The translations under genes and the position numbers were made by a program. From Pectobacterium sp. PL152 (GTDB lineage: Bacteria; Pseudomonadota; Gammaproteobacteria; Enterobacterales; Enterobacteriaceae), in assembly GCA_021907015.1 (NCBI GenBank), contig CP091064.1:2728001-2792000 (forward strand): a stretch of 64,000 nt of DNA, read 5' to 3'. This document shows, piece by piece, positions 10,340-23,446 of the stretch; positions within the stretch are counted from its first letter, which is position 1, and each line of letters opens with the position of its first letter. Below the pieces are notes generated by a model, which saw only the letters and a list, made by a program, of their open reading frames with translations, was not told the DNA's origin and did not search any database.

Positions 10340-11113
10340 ATGAATCCGTTAATTATCAAGTTAGGTGGCGTTTTACTGGATAGCGAAGAAGCGCTGGAGC
10401 GTCTGTTCACCGCGCTGGTGGCTTACCGTCAGGAACATCAGCGTCCGCTGGTGATTGTGCACGGCGGCGGCTGTCTGGTGGATGACCTGATGAAAAAGCT
10501 GTCTCTGCCTGTTGTGAAGAAAAATGGCCTGCGCGTCACGCCAGCCGATCAGATCGATATCATCACCGGTGCGCTGGCGGGGTCTGCTAACAAAACGCTG
10601 CTGTCATGGGCGAAGAAGCATGACATCAACGCGGTTGGCCTGTGTCTGGGCGATGGCGGCAGCACGACGGTCACGCAGTTAGACGAAGCGCTAGGCTTTG
10701 TAGGTAAAGCGGAAGCGGGATCGCCTGCGCTGCTGAACACGCTGCTGTCTGCGGGCTATCTGCCTGTTGTCAGCTCTATCGGGATTACGGCGCAGGGCGA
10801 CCTGATGAACGTCAACGCCGATCAGGCGGCGACGGCGCTGGCACAAACGCTGGGCGCGGATTTAATCCTGCTGTCTGATGTGAGCGGCATTCTGGACGGT
10901 AAAGGTCAGCGTATTGCCGAAATGACGGCGGAAAAAGCCGAACAGCTGATTGCTCAGGGCATTATTACCGACGGCATGATTGTTAAGGTCAACGCCGCGC
11001 TGGATGCCGCGCGTGCGCTGGGGCGTCCGGTTGATATCGCCAGCTGGCGTCATGCCGAGCAGCTACCTGCGCTGTTCAACGGCGTGGCGATTGGTACACG
11101 TATTCTGGCGTAA
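10340..11113 (+). CDS. argB: Acetylglutamate kinase
   Basis: Phosphorylates N-acetylglutamate with ATP in the second step of arginine synthesis. The 257-residue amino-acid-kinase fold shows KLGGVLL at the N-terminus, the VHGGG substrate loop (around residue 43), and the [11 protein letters not shown] and SDVSGILD segments that bind acetylglutamate and ATP. The length fits the short, arginine-insensitive enterobacterial form, which lacks the N-terminal helix of arginine-inhibited kinases. It sits between argC and argH in one operon. Confidence 0.98.
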   Translation: MNPLIIKLGGVLLDSEEALERLFTALVAYRQEHQRPLVIVHGGGCLVDDLMKKLSLPVVKKNGLRVTPADQIDIITGALAGSANKTLLSWAKKHDINAVGLCLGDGGSTTVTQLDEALGFVGKAEAGSPALLNTLLSAGYLPVVSSIGITAQGDLMNVNADQAATALAQTLGADLILLSDVSGILDGKGQRIAEMTAEKAEQLIAQGIITDGMIVKVNAALDAARALGRPVDIASWRHAEQLPALFNGVAIGTRILA

Positions 11114-11175
11114 GTCGTTTCTGGGTATGGCATGATGCGATACCAACGTAAATGATATTTTTGGGAGTAAGGGTT

Positions 11176-12549
11176 ATGGCTTTGTGGGGCGGTCGGTTTA
11201 GTCAGGCAGCAGATCAGCGTTTTAAACAATTTAATGACTCACTGCGGTTTGATTACCGTCTGGCGGAACAGGACATCGTTGGCTCGATCGGCTGGTCGAA
11301 AGCGCTGGTGACGGTCAATGTGCTCAGCGAGCAGGAGCAGCAGCAACTGGAACAGGCGCTGAATGCGTTGCTGGTTGAGGTACAGGCTGACCCTGAGATG
11401 ATCCTGCAAAGCGATGCAGAAGACATTCACAGCTGGGTTGAACAGCGCCTGATTGAGAAAGTCGGCGATTTAGGTAAAAAACTGCATACCGGTCGTAGCC
11501 GTAACGATCAGGTTGCGACTGACCTGAAACTCTGGTGCAAGGCGCAGATTGCAGAACTGCTGCTGTCGGTACGTCAGCTGCGTCAGGCGCTGGTCACGAC
11601 GGCGGAAGCGAATCAGGATGCGGTGATGCCGGGTTACACCCACTTGCAGCGCGCACAGCCGGTGACGTTTGCACACTGGTGTCTGGCCTACCATGAAATG
11701 CTGGCACGTGATGAAAGTCGTCTGGAAGATACGCTGAAGCGTCTGGATGTCAGTCCGCTGGGCTGTGGCGCGCTGGCGGGAACGGCTTATCCGATCGACC
11801 GTGAGCAACTGGCGGGCTGGCTGGGATTTGCCTCGGCCACGCGTAACAGTCTGGATACGGTTTCCGATCGCGATCATGTGCTGGAACTGCTGTCTGATGC
11901 TTCGATCGGCATGATCCACCTGTCGCGTTTTGCCGAAGATCTGATCTTCTTCAACAGTGGTGAAGCCGCGTTCGTTGAGCTGTCTGACCGTGTGACATCC
12001 GGTTCTTCCCTGATGCCGCAGAAGAAAAACCCGGATGCGCTGGAGCTGATTCGCGGTAAATGTGGCCGCGTACAGGGTGCGTTGACCGGCATGATGATGA
12101 CGCTTAAAGGCTTGCCGCTGGCGTATAACAAAGACATGCAGGAAGACAAAGAAGGGCTGTTTGACGCGCTGGATACCTGGCACGACTGCCTGATGATGGC
12201 GGGTCTGGTGCTGGAAGGCATTCAGGTTAAACGTCCGCGCTGTAAAGAAGCGGCTGAGCAAGGCTACGCGAACTCGACAGAGCTGGCAGACTATCTGGTC
12301 GCGAAAGGCGTTCCGTTCCGTGAAGCGCACCATATCGTGGGTGAAGCGGTAGTTGAAGCCATTCGTCAGGGTAAAGCGCTGGAAGCGTTGCCGCTGGCCG
12401 ATCTGCAAAAATTCAGCGCCGTGATTGGCGAGGATGTCTACCCGATTCTGGCGTTGCAATCCTGTCTGGATAAGCGTGCAGCACAAGGTGGCGTGTCACC
12501 GCAGCAGGTCGCTAAAGCGATTAGTGATGCGAAACAGCGCTTAGCCTAA
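11176..12549 (+). CDS. argH: Argininosuccinate lyase
   Basis: Cleaves argininosuccinate to arginine and fumarate, the last step of the pathway. The fumarase/aspartase superfamily signature [12 protein letters not shown] (around residue 280) holds the catalytic serine; HTGRSRNDQ (around residue 105) is the substrate-binding segment. ATG 11176 gives 457 residues, identical in length to E. coli ArgH; an in-frame ATG at 11152 lacks conservation. argG is not present here. In E. coli oxyR follows argH, whereas here rmuC does. Confidence 0.98.
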   Translation: MALWGGRFSQAADQRFKQFNDSLRFDYRLAEQDIVGSIGWSKALVTVNVLSEQEQQQLEQALNALLVEVQADPEMILQSDAEDIHSWVEQRLIEKVGDLGKKLHTGRSRNDQVATDLKLWCKAQIAELLLSVRQLRQALVTTAEANQDAVMPGYTHLQRAQPVTFAHWCLAYHEMLARDESRLEDTLKRLDVSPLGCGALAGTAYPIDREQLAGWLGFASATRNSLDTVSDRDHVLELLSDASIGMIHLSRFAEDLIFFNSGEAAFVELSDRVTSGSSLMPQKKNPDALELIRGKCGRVQGALTGMMMTLKGLPLAYNKDMQEDKEGLFDALDTWHDCLMMAGLVLEGIQVKRPRCKEAAEQGYANSTELADYLVAKGVPFREAHHIVGEAVVEAIRQGKALEALPLADLQKFSAVIGEDVYPILALQSCLDKRAAQGGVSPQQVAKAISDAKQRLA

Positions 12550-12562
12550 GTTGTGCCTCTCT

Positions 12563-12600
12563 TTCCCCCAACGTTAATGTTTCACGTTGGGGGAATTTCA
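12563..12600 (+). terminator. argCBH operon terminator
   Basis: TTCCCCCAACGT (12563-12574) and ACGTTGGGGGAA (12584-12595) form a perfect 12-bp stem with a 9-nt loop, followed by a short T-containing tail, 13 bp after the argH stop. Confidence 0.85.
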
Positions 12601-12760
12601 GGGTTACCCCTCTGATTCTTCTGCAAATTATCATCTATCCATTTTCATATGGAATGCGGCTCGCATTTTTCTGCTCAACCTACTCCCCATCAGAATTGTT
12701 TCTGGACATCCATACAGTATCATTTTACCTTGACCGACAGCGTGGGCCTGCGGAGGCAAA

Positions 12761-14436
12761 GTGGATATCAGCATATTTTATGGTCTGGGCGGCGGCGCGG
12801 TAGGGCTACTGATCGGGTGGTTGATTGCCAGCCTGATTCATCAGCAGAAGCTGTCGCAGCATGACACCGAACAGCGGTTGCTGGCACAGACGTTACAGCA
12901 GACTCAGCAGTCGCTCAGCGAACAGCAGCAGGTCAAGCAGCAGGATGAACAGCGGCTGCGGCAAAACGAGTTGGAACTGCGCACGGTTCATGCTCAGCTC
13001 TCTGCCAGCCACGAAAAGCTGCAACAGTTGGGTGAGCTTCGCGCAGAGTGCGTGCAGCTAAATCAGGAGCTGCGAACGCTGCGTGAAATAAACAGCGCAC
13101 AGGAAGCAGAACTACGGGAAGTCACCATTCGGCTGGAAGAAACCCGTATGGCGGCGGAAGAAAAGCAGCGGTTGTTAGCAAATAGCGAACAGCGGTTGAC
13201 GACGCAGTTTGAGAATCTGGCGAACCGGATTTTTGAACACAGCGGCCGCAAAGTGGATGAACAAAATAAACAGAGTTTGGATAAGCTGCTGATGCCGCTG
13301 CGTGAGCAGCTTGATGGCTTTCGCCGTCAGGTTCAGGACAGCTTTGGGGCGGAAGCGCGCGAGCGTCACACGCTGGCGCATGAAATCCGCAATCTGCAAC
13401 AGCTGAACGCGCAGATGGCACACGAAGCCATCAACCTGACGAAAGCGCTGAAGGGCGATAATAAAACGCAGGGGAACTGGGGCGAAGTGGTGCTAAGCCG
13501 CGTGCTGGAAGCCTCCGGCCTGCGTGAGGGGTATGAGTATCAAACGCAGGTCAGCGTGCAAACGGGGGCAAATAGCCGCCTGCAGCCGGATGTCATTGTT
13601 CGTTTACCGCAGGGCAAAGATGTTGTGATCGATGCCAAGATGTCGCTGGTGGCCTATGAACGCTATTTCAATAGCGATGATGACATCGAACGTAATGCGG
13701 CGCTGAACGAACATTTGCTCTCGGTACGTAGCCATATTCGGCAACTGAGCAGCAAAGATTACCAGCAGCTTCCGGGGCTGCGTTCGCTAGATTACGTGCT
13801 GATGTTTATCCCAGTCGAGCCCGCTTTTCTGGTTGCTATCGATCGCCAGCCCGAATTGATCAACGAGGCGCTAAAGCACAATATTATGCTGGTCAGCCCG
13901 ACCACGCTGCTGGTGGCGCTGCGTACCATCAACAACCTATGGCGCTATGAACAACAGAGCCGCAACGCACAGCACATCGCTGAGAAAGCATCACGGCTGT
14001 ACGATAAACTGCGGCTGTTCGTCGATGATATGGAAGCGATGGGGCAGAGTCTGGATAAAGCGCAGGGCACTTATCGCCAGGCAATGAATAAACTTTCCTC
14101 TGGGCGTGGTAACCTTATTGGCCAGGCTGAGGGGTTCCGCGCGCTGGGGTCGAAATTAAACGCACCATCAGCCCGTCATTGGCCGAAAAAGCGACGGCCC
14201 ATGAGCACGCTGAACGCGATGAATTACCGGGTTCTGTCGCACCCGACAGTGTTTCACCACCTGTGAAAGCGGAGGGTGACGTAGCAGAAACCCCTCCGCT
14301 ACCCGTACTAACTCGTACTAAATCGGTATGGATTTCGCGGGCTTGGCACTCATGCTATGCGAAATTAGTGCAGTGGGGTTTTTATCCGGGTCTGGTACAC
14401 TCTCACCATAAATGGGTAGACCCGAAATTTGACTGA
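12761..14436 (+). CDS. rmuC: DNA recombination protein RmuC, with a C-terminal frameshift
   Basis: RmuC limits recombination at inverted repeats and has a nuclease-like core. The protein shows an N-terminal hydrophobic segment (residues about 5-25), a long Gln/Glu-rich coiled coil (about 30-140) and the conserved RmuC domain with NWGEVVLSRVLEASGL and VIDAKMSLVAYERYF. GTG 12761 follows GGAGG. As read, the frame ends at 14266 with a non-homologous tail. One missing G in the run at 14146-14149 restores LGVEIKR and a reading frame to 14436 (558 residues, longer than the 475 of E. coli). The extra tail runs close to the ubiE promoter region, so its exact end is uncertain. Confidence 0.85.
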
Positions 14437-14453
14437 AATAGTAGGCGGATAAG

Positions 14454-15209
14454 ATGGCAAGTGAGCAGGAGAATACGGCCGACTTTGGTTTTCGGACTGT
14501 CGCCAGGGATGAAAAAGAAGTCATGGTGGCTGAAGTTTTTCATTCTGTAGCAGCAAAGTATGACTTGATGAATGACCTGATGTCCTTTGGCATTCACCGT
14601 ATCTGGAAGCGTTTCACCATCGAATGCAGTGGCGTAAGACGTAACCAGCGTGTTCTGGATCTGGCCGGAGGAACAGGGGATTTAACTGCCAAATTCTCCC
14701 GTATGGTTGGCGAAGGCGGTGAAGTCATTCTGGCTGACATCAACGCCTCAATGCTGAAAGTAGGCCGTGAGAAACTGCGTAACAAAGGCATTATCGACAA
14801 CATCAACTACGTGCAGGCCAATGCAGAAGCGCTGCCGTTCCCTGATGACTTCTTTGACTGCATTACTATCTCCTTTGGTCTGCGCAACGTGACGGACAAA
14901 AACAAAGCGTTGCGTTCAATGTACCGTGTTCTGAAACCGGGTGGTCGGTTGCTGGTGCTGGAATTTTCCAAGCCGATAATTAAACAGCTGAGCACCGTTT
15001 ACGATGCGTATTCATTTCATATCCTGCCGAGGATTGGCGAAGCCGTGGCGAGTGATGCCGGGAGCTACCGCTATTTGGCGGAATCCATCCGCATGCATCC
15101 CGATCAGGAAACGCTGAAAGGGATGATGAGCGACGCCGGTTTTGACAGTGTTAACTATTTCAACCTCACCGGTGGAATCGTTGCACTGCATCGTGGGTTT
15201 AAATTCTGA
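14454..15209 (+). CDS. ubiE: Ubiquinone/menaquinone C-methyltransferase
   Basis: SAM-dependent methyltransferase that methylates demethylmenaquinone and 2-octaprenyl-6-methoxy-benzoquinol, serving both quinone pathways. The 251-residue protein has the class I SAM motif [12 protein letters not shown] (around residue 66), the UbiE signature [17 protein letters not shown] (around residue 41) and [20 protein letters not shown]. It heads the ubiE-ubiJ-ubiB operon, with ubiJ 12 bp downstream. Confidence 0.98.
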   Translation: MASEQENTADFGFRTVARDEKEVMVAEVFHSVAAKYDLMNDLMSFGIHRIWKRFTIECSGVRRNQRVLDLAGGTGDLTAKFSRMVGEGGEVILADINASMLKVGREKLRNKGIIDNINYVQANAEALPFPDDFFDCITISFGLRNVTDKNKALRSMYRVLKPGGRLLVLEFSKPIIKQLSTVYDAYSFHILPRIGEAVASDAGSYRYLAESIRMHPDQETLKGMMSDAGFDSVNYFNLTGGIVALHRGFKF

Positions 15210-15221
15210 TTGGAAACGCCA

Positions 15222-15845
15222 ATGCTGATAACGTCTTTTCTGACTGCTACGCTGGAAACCGCGCTGAATCAGCTGCTTTTTCACGATACGGTTTCTTGCG
15301 ATCGAAGCATGAAGTCTGCCCGCCAGCGCTTACAGGGGAAAACACTTCAGATCGAGCTGGCTGAACTGGATGTGCCCTTGGTGCTGGTGTTTAACGAACA
15401 GCGTCTGGACGTGATCAGCCAATGGGAAGAGCCAGCAGATTGCAGCCTGAAAACACGCGTTCCGGTTCTGATGAAATTACGCGATCGCCAACAGCTATCG
15501 TCGCTGATGCGCAGCGGCGAACTGGTGATTGAAGGCGATATTCAAGTTGTTCAACAGTTGATTGTGCTGGTTGATTTAGCGGAGTTCGATCCCGCGGAAT
15601 GGCTGTCTCCCTATCTGGGCGATATTGTTGCTCAAGGTCTTAGCCAGACGGCACAGAAAACCCTGAGTTTCCTGAGACGGTCATTACATCAGCAGCAACA
15701 TTTCCTGTCCGAAACGTTAACGGAAGAGTGGCGACTGGCTCCAGGAAAACTGGAAAATGCCTGGTTCCATGAGGAAATTGTTGCGCTGGATAAATCCGCC
15801 GATACGTTGTCCGAACGGCTGGCGAAGCTGGAGGCTTTACGATGA
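15222..15845 (+). CDS. ubiJ: Ubiquinone biosynthesis accessory factor UbiJ
   Basis: UbiJ (formerly YigP) has an SCP2 lipid-binding domain and, in E. coli, is an accessory factor that with UbiK helps assemble the ubiquinone synthesis complex. The 207-residue product contains [20 protein letters not shown] and [22 protein letters not shown], both close to E. coli UbiJ, and a C-terminal helical part. ATG 15222 is favoured over the upstream TTG 15210. The last four bases overlap the start of ubiB (ATGA), indicating translational coupling. In E. coli this region also carries the small RNA EsrE; I could not establish it here. Confidence 0.93.
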   Translation: MLITSFLTATLETALNQLLFHDTVSCDRSMKSARQRLQGKTLQIELAELDVPLVLVFNEQRLDVISQWEEPADCSLKTRVPVLMKLRDRQQLSSLMRSGELVIEGDIQVVQQLIVLVDLAEFDPAEWLSPYLGDIVAQGLSQTAQKTLSFLRRSLHQQQHFLSETLTEEWRLAPGKLENAWFHEEIVALDKSADTLSERLAKLEALR

Positions 15846-17482
15846 CGCCCAGTGAATTACGCCGCCTTTACAGCATTGTGCGTGTGCTGTTGAGCTATGG
15901 TCTGGACGAACTCATTCCTAAAATGCGCCTGACGTTTCCGCTGCGTGCGGGCCGTCGTCTGCTGTTCTGGTTACCCAATCGTCACCGTAACATGCCTTTA
16001 GGGGAACGTCTGCGTTTGGCGCTTCAGGAACTGGGGCCCGTGTGGATTAAGTTCGGGCAAATGATGTCTACGCGCCGCGATCTCTTCCCACCGGCCATCG
16101 CCGATCAACTGGCGATGTTGCAGGATAAGGTTGAGCCGTTTGATGGCAAGCTGGCACGTGAGCAAATTGAGCTGTCGATGGGGGGGATTCCTCTTGAAGA
16201 GTGGTTTGATGATTTTGACATTAAACCGCTGGCTTCTGCCTCAATTGCACAGGTGCATACCGCCTGTCTGAAAAGTACGGGAAAAGAGATCGTTATCAAG
16301 GTGATCCGCCCAGATATCTTGCCGGTCATCAAAGCGGATATGCGGCTGATGAAACGGCTGGCTGGCTGGTTGCCCCGCCTGTTACCGGATGGTCGCCGCC
16401 TGCGGCCACGCGAAGTAGTGCTGGAATACGAAAAAACGTTGCTTGATGAGCTGAACTTGCTGCGGGAAGCAGCCAATGCCATCCAATTGCGACGGAATTT
16501 TGAGAACAGCCCGATGCTGTATGTACCGGAAATTTATTCGGATTATTGCAGCGAAGGCATGTTGGTGATGGAGCGTATCTACGGTATTCCTGTTTCTGAT
16601 GTCGACGCGCTGAAAGCCAATGGAACGGATATGAAGCTGCTGGCAGAACGCGGCGTTCAGGTTTTCTTCACGCAGGTATTCCGCGACAGTTTCTTCCATG
16701 CGGATATGCATCCCGGCAATATCTTTATCAGCTACGAGCACCCGGAAGATCCACAATATATCGGCATTGACTGTGGTATCGTCGGCTCGTTGAATAAAGA
16801 AGATAAGCGCTATCTGGCCGAGAATTTCATCGCCTTCTTCAACCGTGATTATCGTAAAGTCGCCGAACTGCATGTGGATTCGGGCTGGGTGCCTGCGGAT
16901 ACCAATGTTGCCGATTTTGAATTTGCTATTCGTACGGTCTGTGAGCCGATCTTCGAGAAGCCGTTGGCGGAAATTTCGTTCGGCCATGTATTATTGAATT
17001 TGTTTAATACGGCGCGTCGCTTCAACATGGAAGTACAGCCCCAGCTGGTGTTGCTGCAAAAAACGCTGCTGTATATTGAAGGCGTTGGCCGGCAGCTTTA
17101 TCCGCAGCTCGATCTGTGGAAAACCGCTAAGCCGTTTCTGGAAACCTGGCTGAAGCAACAGGTCGGTTTGCCTGCGGTTTTCCGTGCGCTCAAAGAAAAG
17201 GCGCCGTTCTGGGCTGAGAAACTGCCGGAAGTGCCTGAATTGTTTTATGACGGGCTGCGTCAGCATAAGATGTTAAAGCACAGCGTCGATCAACTGGCCT
17301 ATGAGTTGAAAACGCAGCAAGCGCGTCAAGGGCAGTCACGATATCTTTTGGGTATTGGCGCAACGTTGCTAATCAGTGGTACGTTGTTACTGATCAGTCG
17401 TGTTGAAGCCGATATGGTTCCCGCAGGGCTGATGGCAGCAGGAATTGTTGCCTGGATTATCGGCTGGCGTCGAACTCGTTGA
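15842..17482 (+). CDS. ubiB: Ubiquinone biosynthesis regulatory kinase-like protein UbiB
   Basis: ABC1/ADCK/UbiB atypical kinase-like protein required for aerobic ubiquinone synthesis, with ATPase activity reported for the family. The 546-residue protein shows the family KxGQ motif in [11 protein letters not shown] (around residue 72), the Ala-rich loop ASASIAQVH replacing a Gly-rich P-loop (around 131), the HADMHPGNI catalytic region (around 287) and DCG (around 310). Two hydrophobic C-terminal segments (around 500-540) anchor it in the inner membrane. Last gene of the ubiEJB operon. Confidence 0.97.
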   Translation: MTPSELRRLYSIVRVLLSYGLDELIPKMRLTFPLRAGRRLLFWLPNRHRNMPLGERLRLALQELGPVWIKFGQMMSTRRDLFPPAIADQLAMLQDKVEPFDGKLAREQIELSMGGIPLEEWFDDFDIKPLASASIAQVHTACLKSTGKEIVIKVIRPDILPVIKADMRLMKRLAGWLPRLLPDGRRLRPREVVLEYEKTLLDELNLLREAANAIQLRRNFENSPMLYVPEIYSDYCSEGMLVMERIYGIPVSDVDALKANGTDMKLLAERGVQVFFTQVFRDSFFHADMHPGNIFISYEHPEDPQYIGIDCGIVGSLNKEDKRYLAENFIAFFNRDYRKVAELHVDSGWVPADTNVADFEFAIRTVCEPIFEKPLAEISFGHVLLNLFNTARRFNMEVQPQLVLLQKTLLYIEGVGRQLYPQLDLWKTAKPFLETWLKQQVGLPAVFRALKEKAPFWAEKLPEVPELFYDGLRQHKMLKHSVDQLAYELKTQQARQGQSRYLLGIGATLLISGTLLLISRVEADMVPAGLMAAGIVAWIIGWRRTR

Positions 17483-17564
17483 AGCAGATCATGATGCACG
17501 CCAGAATTACCCGATATAATTACGGGAATTCTGTCGTTCCCCTTTTTGGAAAGAGGTAAATGTT

Positions 17565-17825
17565 ATGGGTGGTATTAGTCTCTGGAATCTGTTGATTATC
17601 GCAGTCATTGTCATCTTGCTGTTCGGCACTAACAAACTGAGAACGCTGGGTTCGGATCTGGGCGCGTCAATCAAAGGCTTTAAGAAAGCAATGGGTGACG
17701 ATCAGCCGTCCACTAGCGCAGACAAAACGCAGCCAGATGCTGATTTCTCTACCAAGTCTATTGCTGACAACCAGACAGACGTCAAGCAGGGTGACACGAA
17801 GAGCCAGCATAAAGAGCAGGTGTAA
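17565..17825 (+). CDS. tatA: Sec-independent translocase subunit TatA
   Basis: The pore-forming subunit of the twin-arginine translocase, which moves folded proteins across the inner membrane. The 86-residue protein has an N-terminal membrane helix ([15 protein letters not shown]), then the [14 protein letters not shown] hinge, an amphipathic helix and a charged acidic tail. AGAGG precedes the ATG. First gene of tatABC, three bases ahead of tatB. Confidence 0.96.
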   Translation: MGGISLWNLLIIAVIVILLFGTNKLRTLGSDLGASIKGFKKAMGDDQPSTSADKTQPDADFSTKSIADNQTDVKQGDTKSQHKEQV

Positions 17826-17828
17826 TCT

Positions 17829-18422
17829 GTGTTCGATATCGGTTTTGGTGAATTGCTATTGGTGATGGTTCTTGGCCTGATTGTCCTCGGGCCGGAACGT
17901 TTGCCTGTGGCAGTCAAGACGGTTGCAAGCTGGATCAGGACGCTGCGTGCGCTGGCGTCTACCGTTCAGAATGAGCTGTCGCAGGAACTGAAACTTCAGG
18001 AGTTTCAGGAAAGCCTGAAAAAAGTCGAAAAAGCCAGTTTGCAGAATCTGTCGCCTGAGTTGAAAGCCTCAATGGATGAACTTAAAGAAGCGGCAGAAGC
18101 GATGAAACGTGGCTATACCGAAACATCGTCGCCGCAAAAGTCTGAGGGGCATCAAAAGTCAGATGATCCGAACGCGACGGTGGAACCGCCTCGCAGCACC
18201 TCGCTAAACGATCCTGAAGCGGCCTATGACGGGGTCATTGAAACGGAAACCGCAGTACGTCCGGCAGACAGCCAGCCTAAGCCTGAAAAGGGGGCTGCTG
18301 CTGAACATCACCATGAGAGCGGCAGCGCCACCGGTGCTGAAGCTGTCGGCAGCGATAATGTCAAACCTGAGCAGTCCCAGCCTTCTGCTGTTTCTGCCCG
18401 CCAACCGAGTGATAGTCGTTAG
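17829..18422 (+). CDS. tatB: Sec-independent translocase subunit TatB
   Basis: TatB forms, with TatC, the receptor for twin-arginine signal peptides. It starts with GTG ([20 protein letters not shown]) and has the conserved GPERLP elbow (residues about 21-26), followed by a long amphipathic helix. The 197-residue length includes a low-complexity tail rich in Glu, Ser, Ala and Gln that is less conserved. The tail ends three bases before tatC. Confidence 0.95.
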   Translation: MFDIGFGELLLVMVLGLIVLGPERLPVAVKTVASWIRTLRALASTVQNELSQELKLQEFQESLKKVEKASLQNLSPELKASMDELKEAAEAMKRGYTETSSPQKSEGHQKSDDPNATVEPPRSTSLNDPEAAYDGVIETETAVRPADSQPKPEKGAAAEHHHESGSATGAEAVGSDNVKPEQSQPSAVSARQPSDSR

Positions 18423-18425
18423 TTT

Positions 18426-19177
18426 ATGGCCGATGAAGATACTCAACCGCTAATTAGCCACCTGATTGAGCTACGCAAGCGGCTACTGAACAGCATTATC
18501 TGTGTGCTGGCGGTATTTATTGCACTGGTGTACTTTGCCAACGACATCTACCAGCTGGTTTCTGCTCCGCTCATCGAGCAATTACCGGCGGGTGCCAGTA
18601 TGATCGCGACCGATGTTGCCTCGCCTTTCTTTACGCCGATAAAGCTGACGATGATTGTCTCAGTGTTTGTTGCTGCACCGCTGGTGCTGTATCAAGTGTG
18701 GGCGTTTGTGGCCCCAGCCCTGTATAAACACGAGCGTCGTTTAATGATGCCGCTGTTGGTCTCCAGCAGCCTGCTGTTTTATGCGGGAATGGCGTTTGCG
18801 TACTTTGTGGTGTTCCCGCTGGCGTTTGGCTTTTTGCCAAAACGGCGCCCGTTGGCGTGCTGATTGCGACCGATATTAATAACTACCTCGATTTTGTTAT
18901 GGCACTATTCATGGCGTTCGGGGTATCGTTTGAAGTGCCGGTTGCCATTGTGCTGCTCTGCTGGAGTGGTGTGGTGACGCCGGAAGATCTGAAAAGAAAG
19001 CGCCCTTATATTCTGGTCGGCGCGTTCGTTGTCGGCATGTTGCTAACGCCGCCGGATGTTTTCTCACAGACGCTGCTGGCAATCCCCATGTATCTGCTGT
19101 TTGAAATCGGCGTCTTCTTCTCGCGGTTTTACGTTGGCAAAGGCCGACGGACTGAAACCGAAGAGCCATCGCAGTAA
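18426..19177 (+). CDS. tatC: Sec-independent translocase subunit TatC, with a one-base frameshift
   Basis: Six-helix inner-membrane subunit that recognises twin-arginine signals. The N-terminal [13 protein letters not shown] motif and the [12 protein letters not shown] segment are classic TatC. As read, the frame stops at 18863 after FGFLPKRRP, and the rest ([20 protein letters not shown]...) lies in another frame. The T-run at 18831-18835 has five bases; six give [17 protein letters not shown] and a 250-residue protein. Conservation on both sides of the break suggests a sequencing error. Third gene of tatABC. Confidence 0.92.
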
Positions 19178-19208
19178 CAAACGGTTTCCTGCGGTAGGAC
19201 GGTAAAAT

Positions 19209-19239
19209 GACCTCTCTTTGAGAGGTCTTATTTTTTATT
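19209..19239 (+). terminator. tatABC operon terminator
   Basis: GACCTCTC (19209-19216) and GAGAGGTC (19220-19227) pair perfectly around TTT, followed by TTATTTTTTATT. This places tatD in a separate or read-through unit. Confidence 0.88.
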
Positions 19240-19282
19240 CGCCAGAGTGACATTGGCGAACGGTCACGAGCAGGTGAGAGTC

Positions 19283-21104
<1,822 letters not shown>

Positions 21105-21113
21105 GTTTGTTTC

Positions 21114-21140
21114 ATCCGGCGCGATATAAACGCGCCGGAT
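21114..21140 (+). terminator. Hairpin after hemB, possible terminator
   Basis: ATCCGGCGCG (21114-21123) and CGCGCCGGAT (21131-21140) form a perfect 10-bp stem with loop ATATAAA. No T-run follows directly, so termination may be inefficient or the hairpin may protect the 3' end. Confidence 0.5.
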
Positions 21141-21211
21141 AGGGCAAAAGCAAGGACGTCGGGCTACGTTTTTCGACGCGCTATTTTTTCAAAAGACTAT
21201 TTTTCAAAGGG

Positions 21212-21700
21212 CTAAGCTTTGCGAAATTCGCGGTTATCGATGCTCTGCCTGACCTGCTTGTTTAACATATTCAGCAACAGCATCGAACGGGCTTCGCCGT
21301 CAGGCTCAGTGTAAATCGCCTGAAGGCCAGAGAAAATCCCGTCGGTAATGACCACGCTATCGCCGGGCTGCGGCGTCAGTGGGTCAATAATTCCCTGAAT
21401 AGGGCGAAGCGATAACTCATCGATAACCTGCTGAGGAATGGTCGCGGGCAGTGCGCCAAATCGCACAAAGTTGCTCACCCCACGCGTCGCGCTGATGGTG
21501 GTGGTGTGGATGCGTTCGGGGTCGAATTCCACAAACAGGTAGTTCGGGAATAGCGGCTCACACACTTCCGTTCGTTTACCACGAACGATTTTATCCAGCG
21601 TGATCATCGGGCTCACGCAGGTCACATCCTGACGTTCCAGATGCTCTTTCGCGCGCAGCAGTTGACCACGTTTACAATACAGTAAGTACCAGGCTTCCAT
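21212..21700 (-). CDS. rfaH: Transcription antitermination protein RfaH
   Basis: NusG paralogue recruited at ops sites that lets RNA polymerase read through long operons for LPS, capsule and secreted factors. The 162-residue product starts [20 protein letters not shown] and keeps [13 protein letters not shown] and [11 protein letters not shown] of the NGN domain, with a short C-terminal KOW-type domain able to refold. ATG is at 21698-21700. It is monocistronic and divergent from ubiD. Horizontal virulence operons elsewhere in the genome are probable targets; none lies in this window. Confidence 0.96.
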   Translation of the reverse strand: MEAWYLLYCKRGQLLRAKEHLERQDVTCVSPMITLDKIVRGKRTEVCEPLFPNYLFVEFDPERIHTTTISATRGVSNFVRFGALPATIPQQVIDELSLRPIQGIIDPLTPQPGDSVVITDGIFSGLQAIYTEPDGEARSMLLLNMLNKQVRQSIDNREFRKA

Positions 21701-21900
21701 AATTTCGCAGACTTATGATTCCGACGAGCAAGCATAACAAAAGCGAGCACGGATAAAAAATTTTCGGCAGATATTTTTGTTACCACATTATGGTAATCGG
21801 ATTCTTGATGGTGATTGGATTCTTACCATAAATAGGCGCTGCGGGAAGCGACAGGTGGGTGAAGAGACTTTATAATAGCCACAACGATAGACTGCCCCCG

Positions 21901-23397
21901 ATGAATAGCATGAAATACCGTGACTTACGCGAATTCCTCTCGCTGCTGGAAGAGAGAGGGGAGTTGAAACGCATTACCCAGCCCATCGATCCCTACCTTG
22001 AAATGACGGAAATTGCTGACCGGACGCTGCGTGCGGAAGGCCCGGCTCTCCTGTTTGAAAACCCAAAAGGCTATGACATGCCGGTGCTGTGCAATTTATT
22101 CGGCACGCCGAAACGTGTTGCATTGGGAATGGGGCAAGAAGAGGTCAGCGCACTGCGCGAGGTGGGTAAACTGCTGGCGTTTCTGAAAGAGCCGGAGCCG
22201 CCCAAAGGGTTCCGCGATCTGGTGGATAAAATACCAAAGTTCCGTCAGGTACTGAATATGCCGACGAAACGGCTGTCTTCGGCACCGTGTCAGGAACAGG
22301 TTTGGCAAGGTGATGACGTTGATCTGCGTCGGATTCCGGTGATGCAGTGCTGGCCGGAAGATGCCGCGCCGCTCATTACCTGGGGGCTTACCGTGACGCG
22401 CGGGCCGCATAAAGAACGGCAGAATCTGGGGATCTATCGCCAGCAGGTGCTGGGTAAAAACAAACTGATCATGCGCTGGCTATCTCATCGCGGTGGCGCG
22501 CTGGATTTTCAGGAGTGGTGTCAGGAAAATCCGGGGCAGCGTTTTCCTGTGTCCGTCGCATTGGGCGCTGATCCTGCGACGATCCTCGGTGCGGTGACGC
22601 CCGTCCCTGATACGCTATCGGAATATGCGTTTGCCGGTTTGCTGCGTGGGCATAAGACCGAAGTGGTGAAGTGCCTGTCAAACGATCTGGAAGTGCCTGC
22701 CAGTGCGGAAATTGTACTGGAAGGCTATATTGAACCTGGAGAAATGGCGGCGGAAGGGCCTTATGGCGACCACACCGGCTATTACAATGAGGTTGACCAC
22801 TTTCCGGTCTTTACCGTCACGCATATCACTCAGCGTCAGAATGCCATTTATCACTCGACTTACACGGGACGGCCGCCGGATGAGCCTGCGGTACTGGGCG
22901 TGGCGTTGAACGAAGTTTTCGTGCCGATCCTGCAAAAGCAGTTTCCTGAGATTGTTGATTTTTATTTGCCACCGGAGGGTTGCTCTTACCGTCTGGCGGT
23001 CGTTACCATGAAGAAACAGTACGCAGGCCATGCCAAACGCGTCATGATGGGCGTCTGGTCTTTTCTACGCCAGTTCATGTATACGAAATTTGTCATTGTT
23101 TGCGATGATGACGTTAACGCCCGTGACTGGAACGACGTGATATGGGCGATCACGACGCGTATGGATCCGGCACGTGATACGGTATTAGTGGAAAATACGC
23201 CGATCGACTATCTTGATTTCGCCTCGCCGGTTTCTGGTCTGGGTTCCAAAATGGGTCTGGATGCCACCAATAAATGGCCGGGCGAGACACAGCGCGAGTG
23301 GGGACACCCCATCAAGAAGGACCCACAGGTTTGTGCCCGCATTGATGAAATATGGGACGAGTTGGCCATTTTTAGTGACAGAGAGCCCCAGCGTTAA
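21901..23397 (+). CDS. ubiD: 3-octaprenyl-4-hydroxybenzoate carboxy-lyase
   Basis: Prenylated-FMN-dependent decarboxylase that acts early in ubiquinone synthesis; the cofactor is made by UbiX (not here). ATG 21901 gives 498 residues (E. coli 497) starting [20 protein letters not shown]. The conserved [20 protein letters not shown] region (around residue 320) contains acidic active-site residues. An in-frame start at 21859 is upstream of the conserved region and unlikely. It lies about 50 bp upstream of fre. Confidence 0.97.
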   Translation: MNSMKYRDLREFLSLLEERGELKRITQPIDPYLEMTEIADRTLRAEGPALLFENPKGYDMPVLCNLFGTPKRVALGMGQEEVSALREVGKLLAFLKEPEPPKGFRDLVDKIPKFRQVLNMPTKRLSSAPCQEQVWQGDDVDLRRIPVMQCWPEDAAPLITWGLTVTRGPHKERQNLGIYRQQVLGKNKLIMRWLSHRGGALDFQEWCQENPGQRFPVSVALGADPATILGAVTPVPDTLSEYAFAGLLRGHKTEVVKCLSNDLEVPASAEIVLEGYIEPGEMAAEGPYGDHTGYYNEVDHFPVFTVTHITQRQNAIYHSTYTGRPPDEPAVLGVALNEVFVPILQKQFPEIVDFYLPPEGCSYRLAVVTMKKQYAGHAKRVMMGVWSFLRQFMYTKFVIVCDDDVNARDWNDVIWAITTRMDPARDTVLVENTPIDYLDFASPVSGLGSKMGLDATNKWPGETQREWGHPIKKDPQVCARIDEIWDELAIFSDREPQR

Positions 23398-23446
23398 CGG
23401 CTGCCCTGTTCTCAGTTTTGCTTTTATGACCCTATAGAGGGAATGC

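Noticed and set aside
18831..18835. Programmed ribosomal frameshifting in tatC and similar genes
   Set aside because: The breaks lack slippery heptamers with a downstream pseudoknot, occur in many unrelated genes and always need one extra base, which fits sequence error better.
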